Part shown: one piece after another, positions 1 to 8,661 of the stretch
Numbering within the stretch: position 1 is the first letter of the stretch
Layout of the letters: each line of letters starts with the position of its first letter
NCBI RefSeq assembly: GCF_052180275.1
Contig: NZ_CP197465.1
Span: 4,712,001 to 4,776,000 of the forward strand
Source: Kumtagia sp052180275
Lineage (GTDB): Bacteria; Pseudomonadota; Alphaproteobacteria; Rhizobiales; Rhizobiaceae
Direction of reading: 5' to 3'
Length of the DNA stretch: 64,000 bases
Position numbers and translations under genes: made by a program
The notes under the pieces: model-generated
Databases searched by the model: none
What the model saw: the letters and a program-made list of their open reading frames with translations, nothing else
What the model was told of the DNA's origin: nothing

Positions 1-548
1 ATGAAATCCTTGCCGCAGGTCAGCCGCTGTTCCGAGACGCGCTCGACCTTGCCGGTCGCGTCCTTGACGCCGGCGATGTTCTTGAAGTCGTGGGCGAGAC
101 GGCCCATCGTCTCCGGCGTCATGTCGATCACCGAGCGCGGCGGGATGTTGTAGATGATCACCGGCAGCTTCGTCGCCTTGGCGACGGTGGCGAAATGCAG
201 GTAGAGCCCGCGCTGCGTCGGCCTGTTGTAGTAGGGCGTGACCACCAGTACGGCGTCGGCCCCGGCCTTTTCCGCATACTGGACAAGGCCGACGGCCTCC
301 TCGGTGTTGTTGGACCCTGCCCCGGCGACAACCGGCACACGGCCTTTCGCGGCCTCGACGCAAGCCTTCACCACCTGGCGATGCTCGTCATGCGACAGCG
401 TCGGCGATTCGCCGGTCGTGCCCACTGGAACAAGCCCCTTGGTGCCCTCCGCGATCTGCCACTCGACCAGGTCGCGGAACGTTTTCTCGGCCAGCGCCCC
501 GTTCTTGTCGAACGGCGTCACGAGCGCGGTCAACGAACCTCTCAACAT
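1..548 (-). CDS. dapA: 4-hydroxy-tetrahydrodipicolinate synthase, 5' part
   Basis: This enzyme condenses pyruvate with aspartate semialdehyde, the first committed step of lysine and diaminopimelate synthesis in the cytoplasm. Reading in from the ATG at 548, the visible 182 codons show the family motifs in the usual places: GTTGES at residues 43-48 with the Thr pair that handles the substrate carboxylate, a YYN motif near 107, IYN with the catalytic Tyr near 133, and GVKDATG with the Schiff-base Lys near 161. The gene runs off the left edge, so its last third is missing. It is divergent from the transglycosylase gene, an arrangement common in rhizobia. Confidence 0.95.
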   Translation of the reverse strand, partial: MLRGSLTALVTPFDKNGALAEKTFRDLVEWQIAEGTKGLVPVGTTGESPTLSHDEHRQVVKACVEAAKGRVPVVAGAGSNNTEEAVGLVQYAEKAGADAVLVVTPYYNRPTQRGLYLHFATVAKATKLPVIIYNIPPRSVIDMTPETMGRLAHDFKNIAGVKDATGKVERVSEQRLTCGKDF

Positions 549-778
549 CTGGTCAAACTCCTCCGCAACCTGCCGGCTGCATTATGTTTTTCGATCGCAC
601 CGCCTTCTAGAGGAAAGCAGGGCCGCGCACCATAGTCTTGACATTGTGCTGCCGCAAGGATCGGCGCGGACACAATCCAAACGGTTGTGCCAGCCGTTTG
701 TTTACAGGCCGTTCACCATCAAGACCTAGCATGCCAGCATCCGCCCCTCTTTGTAGTGGACCAGGACAGGGAAGCCGA

Positions 779-2809
779 ATGGGCACAAGCACCCAATGGC
801 ATCGCCGGTCGATGTTGCTGGCCGTCCTCGTGGCGGTCGTACCGGTCATTGCCATCGCCGCGACCCTGGACGGGCAGACCACCGCCGGCATTCCGATTGC
901 GGTCACCGGCAAGGGCGACCGCATCGGGGGCAACACCAGCGCACAATTGAAGGCCGGGCTGGACGCTCTTTCATCAGGCGACGTGCTCGCGGCCCGGGTC
1001 ATCCGCGACAGCCTGCCGGCGTCTTCGCTCGACCGTCATATCCTTGCCTGGGCGATCGCGCTGAAGGGTGGAAAACTCGTGCCCAGCGCCGACATAGCGG
1101 CCGCGGCGGAGACGCTGCGAAGCTGGCCCGGCGCGGAGGCCTTCCGGCGCAACAGCGAACGCGCCCTTCTGCGCGAGCAACCCGCGCCGCAGGTCGTCAT
1201 CAAGGCCTTTGGCGGCACCCCGCCGCAGACGGCGGCAGGCGCCATCATCCTCGCCCGGTCCTATGTGGCGCTCGGACAGATGCAAGCCGCCCAAGCCATG
1301 CTCTCACCGTTCTGGCGCAGCGAAAAACTGGACGCCGAGGAAGAGATCGCCATCATCAAGGAATTCGGCGCAATCATTCCTGCCGAAGACCACCGCATCC
1401 GCATGGAGCGCATGCTTTATGCCGACCGCGTGAATTCGGCCCGGCGCGTTGCCGATCTGGCCGGCGCCAAGCCGCTGTTCGACGCCTGGGCCGCGGCAGC
1501 CAAGGGCGACCGCACGGCGGTCAAGCTGCTCGAAGCGGTGCCTGCCGCGCAGCGCGGCGCCGGTTATCTGTTCGCCAAGGCGAAATATCTGCGGCGCACC
1601 GACAAATTCGCCGAGGCGGCGGCCGTGATGCTCAAGGCGCCGAAGGATCGCGCCGAACTGATCGATCCCGATGCGTGGTGGATCGAGCGGCGCACGCTGT
1701 CGCGCGAACTGGTCGACGCCGGCGACATGAAAACCGCCTACCGCATCGCCGCTTCCCATTCCGCCGAAAGCCCCGTCAACCAGGCCGACGCCGAGTTCCA
1801 TGCGGGCTGGTATGCGTTTCGCGGCATGGGCGACGCGAAGGCCGGCGCGGCGCATTTCGCGCGGATCGCCGAGGTCGCGGGCGGCCCCATCTCGCTGTCG
1901 CGCGCCTATTACTGGCTGGGTCGTACGGCCGAAGCCGGCGGGCCGGGCAGCGCAAAGGCGTATTACGAACGCGCGGCCGGCTACGGCACCAGCTTCTACG
2001 GCCAGCTTGCCGCAGAAAAGATCGGCCGTGCCGCGATCAATGTCGCCTCGCCCACGCCGAGCGACGGCGACCGCCGCGATTTCGTGCATCGCGAAGCCGT
2101 GCAGGCGATCAAGCGGCTCGAAGCCGCAGGCTATGACGGCCTCGCCGACACGCTCTATCGCGACCTCGCGGGGCAACTGACCAGCCCGGGCGAACTGGCG
2201 CTGCTGGCAGCCATGGCGGAAGATCGCGGCAACCATTATCTCGGGCTGAAGGTCGCCAAGATCGCCGCGGCGCGCGGCATCGATATCGGCGCGCTGTCGC
2301 ACCCGGTCGGCGTGATCCCAGCCTCGGCCAATATTTCAGGGTCGGGCAAGGCGCTGGCCTATGCGATCGCCCGTCAGGAGAGCGAGTTCAACGTCGGCGC
2401 CGTCTCTGGCGCCGGCGCCCTTGGACTGCTGCAATTGATGCCCGGCACGGCAAAGGACGTTGCCAAGAAAGCCGGCCTCGCCTTCTCGTCGCAAAAACTC
2501 ACCACCGACGCCGGATACAACGCAACGCTGGGTGCGGCCTTCCTCGGCGAACAGCTCGGCAGGTTCAGCGGCTCCTACGTGCTCACCTTCGCCGGCTACA
2601 ATGCCGGGCCGGGTCGCGCGCGGGATTGGGTGGCACGCTACGGCGATCCGCGCGGCAAGGACCTCGACACGGTGGTCGACTGGATCGAGCGCATCCCCTT
2701 CGCCGAGACGCGCAGCTATGTGCAGCGCGTGATGGAGAATTACCAAGTCTACAAGATGCAGCTGACCGGATCGTTCGACATCAGCGGCGATCTCGTCAAA
2801 GGCCGCTGA
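779..2809 (+). CDS. Soluble-type lytic murein transglycosylase
   Basis: Cleaves the glycan strand of peptidoglycan to leave 1,6-anhydromuramic ends, in the periplasm. The 676-residue product opens with a basic segment and a hydrophobic stretch (residues about 12-28), a probable signal peptide, followed by a long alpha-helical repeat region rich in Ala. The C-terminal SLT domain carries ARQESEFN with the catalytic Glu near residue 534, then GALGLLQLMPGTA and AGYNAGPGRA, all diagnostic. In-frame ATGs also lie at 638 and 731, but only the start at 779 puts the signal peptide at the N-terminus and has an AGGGAAG ribosome site just upstream. Family assignment is firm; the start is probable. Confidence 0.93.
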   Translation: MGTSTQWHRRSMLLAVLVAVVPVIAIAATLDGQTTAGIPIAVTGKGDRIGGNTSAQLKAGLDALSSGDVLAARVIRDSLPASSLDRHILAWAIALKGGKLVPSADIAAAAETLRSWPGAEAFRRNSERALLREQPAPQVVIKAFGGTPPQTAAGAIILARSYVALGQMQAAQAMLSPFWRSEKLDAEEEIAIIKEFGAIIPAEDHRIRMERMLYADRVNSARRVADLAGAKPLFDAWAAAAKGDRTAVKLLEAVPAAQRGAGYLFAKAKYLRRTDKFAEAAAVMLKAPKDRAELIDPDAWWIERRTLSRELVDAGDMKTAYRIAASHSAESPVNQADAEFHAGWYAFRGMGDAKAGAAHFARIAEVAGGPISLSRAYYWLGRTAEAGGPGSAKAYYERAAGYGTSFYGQLAAEKIGRAAINVASPTPSDGDRRDFVHREAVQAIKRLEAAGYDGLADTLYRDLAGQLTSPGELALLAAMAEDRGNHYLGLKVAKIAAARGIDIGALSHPVGVIPASANISGSGKALAYAIARQESEFNVGAVSGAGALGLLQLMPGTAKDVAKKAGLAFSSQKLTTDAGYNATLGAAFLGEQLGRFSGSYVLTFAGYNAGPGRARDWVARYGDPRGKDLDTVVDWIERIPFAETRSYVQRVMENYQVYKMQLTGSFDISGDLVKGR

Positions 2810-2919
2810 CCGTTCATCATCTCAGCTCGAGTTTCGCGACCCTGCCCTGCGTCGATCGGTTTGACCGGGATCGCCTTGCCTTGTAGCTAGACCGACGAAC
2901 GGAATGCGAGGGCATCGGC

Positions 2920-3816
2920 ATGGCGGAGAGCGACGGTTTCACAGACTTCTTCTATGCCTCGAAGGACGGACTGCGGCTGCATGGGCGGGTCTACGGCGGC
3001 GGCAACCAGGCAAGCTTGCCCGTCGTCTGCCTTCCCGGCCTGACGCGGAATGTCCGGGATTTCCATGAGCTTGCGCTCTTCCTCTCAAGCGATGCCGAGA
3101 CGCCGCGCAAGGTCGTCACGTTCGATTATCGCGGGCGTGGCGCTTCGGCCTACGATCCCAACTGGAAGAACTACAACATCGTCACCGAGGCGGACGACGT
3201 GCTTGCGGGGCTGGACGCGCTGGGCATTTCCGAAGCGGCGTTCATCGGCACGTCGCGCGGCGGGCTGATCATCCATATTCTGGCGGCGATCCGTCCGTCG
3301 GTGCTGAAGTCGGTCGTCTTCAACGATATCGGCCCGGTCGTCGAGGCTGCTGGCCTCGCGCATATCCGTTCCTATCTCGAAAACGCCGCCCCTGCCGCTA
3401 CCTTCGCGCAAGCCGAGCAGGCGCAACGCGCGATCCATGGCGCCGATTTTCCCGCGCTTTGCGACGACGACTGGAAGCGGATGGTGAAGGCGCTCTACCG
3501 CGACGAAGACGGGCGTCCCGTTGCCGACTACGATCCGGCACTGGTCAACACCGTCATCGCTCTCGATTTGCGTCAGGCACTGCCGGCGATGTGGGAGCAG
3601 TTCGACGCACTGGCAAGAGTGCCGGTCACTGTCGTACGCGGCGAGAACACGCGCCTGCTTTCACGCGAAACCGTGGCAGAGATGGAGCGGCGACATCCAG
3701 GCATGGAAACAGTCGGGGTCGCCGGCCAAGGACATCCACCGATGCTGGAGACAGGCGACCTGCCGGAACGGATCGCGCGCTTCCTCGCGCATGCCGGGAA
3801 ACCGACCCGCCTATAG
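2920..3816 (+). CDS. Alpha/beta hydrolase
   Basis: A 298-residue single-domain alpha/beta hydrolase without a signal peptide. The oxyanion-hole region is LPGLTRN (about 38-44), the nucleophile elbow is GTSRGG with Ser112, and the catalytic His lies in GQGHPP near 272; an acidic residue in the 230-250 region probably completes the triad. DYRGRGAS before the nucleophile is typical of esterase, lactonase and haloperoxidase-like members. The substrate cannot be told from sequence. GAGGGC lies six bases before the ATG. It is followed on the same strand by nothing coding, and the porin terminator of the opposite strand closes the region. Confidence 0.88.
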   Translation: MAESDGFTDFFYASKDGLRLHGRVYGGGNQASLPVVCLPGLTRNVRDFHELALFLSSDAETPRKVVTFDYRGRGASAYDPNWKNYNIVTEADDVLAGLDALGISEAAFIGTSRGGLIIHILAAIRPSVLKSVVFNDIGPVVEAAGLAHIRSYLENAAPAATFAQAEQAQRAIHGADFPALCDDDWKRMVKALYRDEDGRPVADYDPALVNTVIALDLRQALPAMWEQFDALARVPVTVVRGENTRLLSRETVAEMERRHPGMETVGVAGQGHPPMLETGDLPERIARFLAHAGKPTRL

Positions 3817-3958
3817 CGCGCCATCGGCCCGGCCCTCCGCCAACCACGCAGCCTGCCGCCTGACATCGGCCGGCAGCCGCGGCCAGTCCCGCTGATCCAC
3901 TGCCGATATCCGCCCCGACGCGGCGGCGGTGCAACAAAGACGCAGCGGCGGGTGCAAT

Positions 3959-3988
3959 AAAAAACCCGGCGGTTGCCCGCCGGGTTCT
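3959..3988 (-). terminator. Rho-independent terminator of the porin gene
   Basis: A 10-bp perfect stem (3963-3972 with 3977-3986) and a 4-base loop are followed, reading on the minus strand, by a run of T (plus-strand A at 3959-3964). It lies 25 bases after the porin stop codon. Confidence 0.92.
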
Positions 3989-4012
3989 GTCTAGGCCGAT
4001 CGGTGAAGCCGA

Positions 4013-5122
4013 TCAGAACGTGCGCTGGAAGCGCAGGTTGAAGCCCCAGCTGTCGTCGAGATCCTGGTCGACGCCCTTGCTGTTCTTGTCGGGGGCGTAA
4101 TAGACGACTTCCGGCGTGATCGTGAAGCCCGGAACCAGGTCGTAGGCAACGTTGGCGGCAACCGAGAAGTTCGAGCCGTCGTCATAGCCGACTTCGGCGT
4201 TGAACGTCGCCTTCTCGTTCAGCTTGATCGCCGTGCCGCCCCAGACGGCCCAGTCGCCAGCCCACTGCGCGTAGAAGTTCTCGTTGTCGAAGCCGGCCGA
4301 GTCCCAGGCGCCCATCACGAACACCGAAGCGGTGTCGGTGATGTTGATGTCCAGGCGACCCTTGACCGCCACTTCCGACTGCCAGCTGTCGTAACCGGCG
4401 ACGAGACCGATCTTGCCCCAGCCCTGCGTGAACGACAGACCGCCGACCACATAAGGAGCGTAGTCCTGCGTGATGCCGCCATACCCGAAGGGGCCGTCAA
4501 AGTCCGAACCATACACGATCTCGTTCTGGTCGCCCTGCTCCAGGGCGACGCCGGCCGAGAAGCCGTTCGCGCCAGTGTAGGTGTAGGCGATCTGGAACGT
4601 GCCGAACGGACCGTAGGGAACGATACCGTCGTTCATGACGCCCGACGAATAGTCGGTGAAGGTCGAGAAGTAGGAGTCCGTCTTGCCGATGCGGAAACCG
4701 CCAAGCTCGATATAGGCATGCTCGATGCTCATGCCGTCGTTCATGTCGTAGAAGGGCGTGCCGCTGCCGGACACCTGGTAATTGAAGTTGATGGCGGCAT
4801 ACGCACGCAGCGTGCCGAGTTCGGTCTCGCTGCGGGCGTCGGTGCGCAGCTGGAAGCGGACGCGATTGTTGTAAGTATCGTCGCCTGCGGCGCTCGTCAC
4901 GCCGTAGAAATCGCCGCCACGAATATCGACGCGGACATAACCGCCGATCTTCAGGCAGGTTTCCGTGCCGGGCAGGTAGAAGAAGCCCGAACCATAGACG
5001 TCGCAGACGCGGACGTATTCGACGGGTTCCGGCTCGGCAACCACGACCGCATCGGCCGCACGAGCGCCGGTGACTGCGACCAGGGCCGCAGCGGAGCCGA
5101 GAAGAAGGCTCTTGATGTTCAT
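4013..5122 (-). CDS. Alphaproteobacterial outer membrane porin
   Basis: A 369-residue general porin of the rhizobial RopA/Brucella Omp2 type (Porin_2 family), a trimeric 16-strand barrel for small hydrophilic solutes. The N-terminus is a clear Sec signal ending ARA-AD after residue 22, followed by the proline- and glutamate-rich mature start and the conserved paired-Cys segment VCDVYGSGFFYLPGTETCLK that marks this family. The protein ends in Phe (QRTF), the usual outer-membrane assembly signal. The start at 5122 (MNIKSLLLG) is chosen over the upstream alternative because it begins the signal peptide and has GGAGA upstream. It is expressed as a single gene with its own terminator. Confidence 0.96.
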   Translation of the reverse strand: MNIKSLLLGSAAALVAVTGARAADAVVVAEPEPVEYVRVCDVYGSGFFYLPGTETCLKIGGYVRVDIRGGDFYGVTSAAGDDTYNNRVRFQLRTDARSETELGTLRAYAAINFNYQVSGSGTPFYDMNDGMSIEHAYIELGGFRIGKTDSYFSTFTDYSSGVMNDGIVPYGPFGTFQIAYTYTGANGFSAGVALEQGDQNEIVYGSDFDGPFGYGGITQDYAPYVVGGLSFTQGWGKIGLVAGYDSWQSEVAVKGRLDINITDTASVFVMGAWDSAGFDNENFYAQWAGDWAVWGGTAIKLNEKATFNAEVGYDDGSNFSVAANVAYDLVPGFTITPEVVYYAPDKNSKGVDQDLDDSWGFNLRFQRTF

Positions 5123-5564
5123 TTTCTGATCTCCAGTCAAAAGTTGTTAAAAGGGTCTGGGCTTTGTGTTTGCTGAAGGACAGCGTTCCCTGCCCCGTTC
5201 CCAAGCCGAAAAAGACACGATAGTTCGCCCCTCTCTCGATTCGAGGATCGCGCATAGCTTCGGCGCGTTCAACCTCGATCATCGGAAGCGCGCCGACGCA
5301 TGGATGCGATGCCGGGTGTCTGTGACACAAAAGACACGATTTGATACCCCCTTTAAAGACTTGGTTAACCATCCAGCGCCGGGCGAAGGTGCATGGATGC
5401 CGCGTCCACGATCCGCAGCCTCGAATCGCGCTCGGTACAGCCAGCCACGAAACCATTCCGCCCGATCTCAAGACCGGTTCCCGTTTCCGGCGTTTCCACC
5501 GCCGGCGCGATATAAGCCGAGAAACCGCTTGATCGCCGGAAGCGCTCGGGCTAGTGGGACGGAC
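5123..5564. promoter_or_regulatory. Porin upstream region with 12-bp direct repeats
   Basis: This 440-base stretch between the porin start and the tRNA has no convincing gene. It holds two exact copies of AAAAGACACGAT (5210-5221 and 5329-5340) about 120 bases apart, and a related pair of GCATGGATGC words near 5299 and 5392. The repeats lie upstream of the porin on its promoter side, so they may be regulator sites, but no promoter box can be assigned with confidence. Confidence 0.4.
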
Positions 5565-5655
5565 GGAGAGGTGGCCGAGTGGTCGAAGGCGCGCCCCTGC
5601 TAAGGGCGTAGAGGTCAAAAGCTTCTCGAGGGTTCGAATCCCTTCCTCTCCGCCA
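5565..5655 (+). tRNA. tRNA-Ser (GCU)
   Basis: The 5' acceptor strand GGAGAGG (5565-5571) pairs with CCTCTCC (5645-5651), followed by discriminator G and an encoded CCA. The anticodon loop CTGCTAA gives GCU, reading AGC and AGU. The T-arm GGTTCGAATCC is canonical and there is a long variable arm, as expected for a class II serine tRNA. The G discriminator is also the serine identity base. Confidence 0.97.
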
Positions 5656-6030
5656 GTTTTTAAGATCAAATGTGATCGACCGGGCCTCCATCCGCTTCTC
5701 AGACTTTCAAGTTGTCGATGCTTTTCTTGTCTGTGGATTGTTTATGCCCCCATCCACGAGGGCGAGACGCGCAGCGCTACTCGGTATTTGGCTCGTTATT
5801 TTTCTTTTAACCGGCGCGGCCGAGGATAACCTCAAGGATTGGCGATTTATTCTGCTCAACCGCAGATTCAGCTCAACGACAGGCGTGCGACGTCAGAGCT
5901 GAATGATCGATCCCTTCAGATCAAAGGATTCCTTCCGCCAAGCCGTACGGGGCATGGCGATAGCCGCCTGGAGTTTCGTTGCGATCGCCGGGAGACAAAC
6001 TGACGGGCCTTGCTTTGCCGTCGAAGAGAA
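5656..6030. other. Intergenic stretch without a supported gene
   Basis: Between the tRNA and the end of the YhaN-like gene. Several short open frames exist on the plus strand, but none has a recognisable domain, a good ribosome site or codon use like the neighbours. The base composition is noticeably more AT-rich up to about 5900. I see no repeat or hairpin worth naming. Confidence 0.5.
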
Positions 6031-8661
6031 TCAGGCATCCGGGGTCCAGGCCGTCATGTGCAGGACGTTTCCGCCGAGCTTTGCGAAAGCCCGTTGCCGG
6101 CACGAAAACACCAGGATCTGCTGGTCGCGGGACTGGCGATGCAGCGCGTCGAACATGCGCTCGATTCGGTCGTCGTCGGAATAGACCAGAGCATCGTCGA
6201 GGATAACCGGCGCAGGGCGTCCGTCGCGCGCCAGCAGTTTTGCGAACGCAAGGCGGGTAAGCACGGAGAGTTGCTCGCGCATGCCGCCGCTCAGCCGCTC
6301 CACGTCCTCGTCCTGGCCGTTGCGGCGTATCGACTGCGGCAACAGCGTATTCTCGTCGAAGACGATCGAGATGTCGTCGAAGAGCACGCCGAGCAGCGGG
6401 CGTAATTCCTCGATGATCGGCTTCAGGTAGAGGTCGCGGGCCGCCGAGCGGGACAATTGCAGCGCCCTGCGCAAGCGGTCGAGCACCGCGACTTCGGTCT
6501 CGTAGTGTTTGACGCGCTCGGCTGCCGCCGCCATGGCCTCGGAGGCCTCGCGCCACGCCTCCTCGACCGCAACGTCGGAGCGCGTCCGTATCTCGCCGTT
6601 GAAATCCGCCACGGTCTCGCGCAGCCTGGCTGCTTCCTGCGTCGCGGCATCCCGCACCGACCGCGCACGGCGCAGGGCCGCCTCCGTGGTTTCCAGATCG
6701 GGCGCAGTGGCGCGCAGCGTCGCAGCATGCGCCTCGGCTTTCGTAAAAAGCGTCTCCTGCTCGTCGAGACCCTCGGCAAGCCGCCTTTCCTTGTCGCCAC
6801 GCTCCGCTTCGGGGCCGAGCACGGAAACGACCCTTTCCAGTTCGCCCCTGGCGGCGGCATAGGCCGTCTCGGCCTCGATGGCGGCCTTGTCCGCGATACC
6901 TCGCATCGGCCGGGCCTCGCGGGCGGCGTTGCGCGCGGCGGCGGCCGTCTGGCCGGCGGCCGACATCGCCTGCCGCACGTCTTCCGGATCGGCCTTCAGT
7001 TCCAGGTCCTGGGCGCCGTCGTCCGCATGCCGGGCGACATCCTCGCGAAGCTGCGCAAGTCCGCCCGGCGCAAGGTGCCTGAAATTCTGGCGGTCCAGTT
7101 CAAGCCCTGTCGATTTCTCATGCCCGGCGGACTGCCGCCCATGCGCCTCGGCCAGACTGGAGACGCCCAGCGCGGCCAGCAGGTCTCGATGCCTCGCTTC
7201 GGCCTTGAGCAATGCCTGGTCCGCCTCGGGCGGGCGGTTGGAGCGCAGCGTCAGCGTCCCGATGCCGGAGATTTCGAGGTTTGCGACGTCGGCGAACATT
7301 TGTTCGACGGCATCAGGCAGCGGCGCCCCGTTCAGCGTGACGCGGCCTTCGGCGCTTGCGCCGTAGGTCATCCGGAACGTCGGCAAGGTGGCGTTCTTGG
7401 CGGCGCGCAGGCCGGCCAGCTTGATCTCCAAATCCTGCAACTGGCCGATGGCGTTGGCGGGCATCGCCAGCAGGGCGAGTGCGGTCTCGCCAGCCTCTAT
7501 CTTCGCACGCAAGGCTTCGGCCTTGTCCAGCCGGTCTCGCATCTCGGTACGATGCTCGGCCGCCTGTCGCGCCGCCATGGCTCGGTCCAGCCGGGCGAGC
7601 AATTCGCGCGCTTCGCGTTCCGCGGCGTCGGCGGCGTCGGCCTCGCCCGCGGCGCGATCGATCTCGGCGGTCGCTGCGTCGCGCCGGGCAACGGCGTCAT
7701 CGCGGTGCAACTGTGCCGAGGCAACCTGCTCGCCCAGCCTTGCCGCCTGGGCGATCGCCTCGCGAAAGCCGCCCAGCGCCTGCTGGGCGGTGTCTCGGCG
7801 GCTGCGAGCCAGCGCGGCGGCTGCCTCGGCCGCGTCAAGGGCGGCGCGATGGGTCTTCGCCGCCGCCAAGGCCGCTTCGGCCTTTTCCAGCGCGCCGCGC
7901 CGCGCGTCCAGTTCCGAGGGATCCTCGATCTCGGCAAGGCGTTTCAGCGCCGCGCCGCGCTTGTCGAGAGCCTCGCGCATCGCATTGACTTCGGCAGCGA
8001 GCCGCCGTTCCTCCTCGACCAGCCGCCGGTGCTTTTCCACGGCCGCCTCGTAGAGCCCGCCGCCCTTGGGGCGCATCGTCGGCGTCACCAGCCGGTAGAG
8101 TTCCTCGTTGCAGACATCGACGATCTCCGCCATGCGCCGCCCGCCGGTCATCGCCTCGACCTCGCCTTGCACCGATGCGAGCAGGCTTTCGCGGACGCGC
8201 TTCTCGCCGTCTTCCTCGGCCCGGCTGCGCTTCTCGATGCCGGTGACGCCTTGCCGGACCCAGAGCAGACCGGCCGGACCAGAGGTGCCGCCACGGATCA
8301 GGTTGGCAATGAAGGCCTCCGCCTCGTCGGCCTGCGCCAGCAGGCGGCCAGTGGCGATATCGGTGACGCTGGCCCGCCGGCCGCCATAATATTGCTTGGT
8401 CAGCCTGTACCGGCCCTGCGCCGTGACGATGTCCGCCTCGACCAGAGGGTTTCCGCCGCTGTAGGGGCGCAGCTTCTGGACGTCGCCCGGCGTACCACTG
8501 TGCGGCTGGAAGAACAGCGCATGCAGAGCCTCGAAGCTCGTCGACTTGCCGTGTTCATTGGCTGCGCAAAGCACGTTCACGCCGTCGCCTATGCCCTCGA
8601 TCGCGACGCCGCGACCGGCGAAGCGCTTGACGTTGTGCAGCCGAAGCGCGGAGATCTTCAT
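6031..8661 (-). CDS. YhaN/SbcC-like AAA ATPase with long coiled coils
   Basis: A Rad50/SMC-type ATPase of 876 residues, the presumed motor partner of the nuclease encoded upstream, acting in DNA end processing or repair. The N-terminal Walker A is AANEHGKST (about 33-41), with Ala where most members have Gly. The C-terminal half of the ATPase shows LSGGMREQ (about 790) and Walker B VILDDALV (about 819). Between them lie two long Ala/Glu/Arg-rich coiled coils around a globular insert at roughly residues 390-470. No CxxC zinc hook is present between the coils, which fits the YhaN branch rather than true SbcC. The start at 8661 overlaps the nuclease stop as ATGA, implying translational coupling. 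Confidence 0.85.
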   Translation of the reverse strand: MKISALRLHNVKRFAGRGVAIEGIGDGVNVLCAANEHGKSTSFEALHALFFQPHSGTPGDVQKLRPYSGGNPLVEADIVTAQGRYRLTKQYYGGRRASVTDIATGRLLAQADEAEAFIANLIRGGTSGPAGLLWVRQGVTGIEKRSRAEEDGEKRVRESLLASVQGEVEAMTGGRRMAEIVDVCNEELYRLVTPTMRPKGGGLYEAAVEKHRRLVEEERRLAAEVNAMREALDKRGAALKRLAEIEDPSELDARRGALEKAEAALAAAKTHRAALDAAEAAAALARSRRDTAQQALGGFREAIAQAARLGEQVASAQLHRDDAVARRDAATAEIDRAAGEADAADAAEREARELLARLDRAMAARQAAEHRTEMRDRLDKAEALRAKIEAGETALALLAMPANAIGQLQDLEIKLAGLRAAKNATLPTFRMTYGASAEGRVTLNGAPLPDAVEQMFADVANLEISGIGTLTLRSNRPPEADQALLKAEARHRDLLAALGVSSLAEAHGRQSAGHEKSTGLELDRQNFRHLAPGGLAQLREDVARHADDGAQDLELKADPEDVRQAMSAAGQTAAAARNAAREARPMRGIADKAAIEAETAYAAARGELERVVSVLGPEAERGDKERRLAEGLDEQETLFTKAEAHAATLRATAPDLETTEAALRRARSVRDAATQEAARLRETVADFNGEIRTRSDVAVEEAWREASEAMAAAAERVKHYETEVAVLDRLRRALQLSRSAARDLYLKPIIEELRPLLGVLFDDISIVFDENTLLPQSIRRNGQDEDVERLSGGMREQLSVLTRLAFAKLLARDGRPAPVILDDALVYSDDDRIERMFDALHRQSRDQQILVFSCRQRAFAKLGGNVLHMTAWTPDA

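Noticed and set aside
3818..3910. Minus-strand frame reading DQRDWPRLPADVRRQAAWLA-like residues after the hydrolase gene
   Set aside because: It looks protein-like but has no start codon with a ribosome site and is only about 30 codons long before the terminator region; at most a gene remnant.
5356..5374. Possible CtrA box (TTAA...TTAA) upstream of the porin
   Set aside because: The two TTAA words are separated by 8 bases, not the 7 of the CtrA consensus, and no other cell-cycle context is present.
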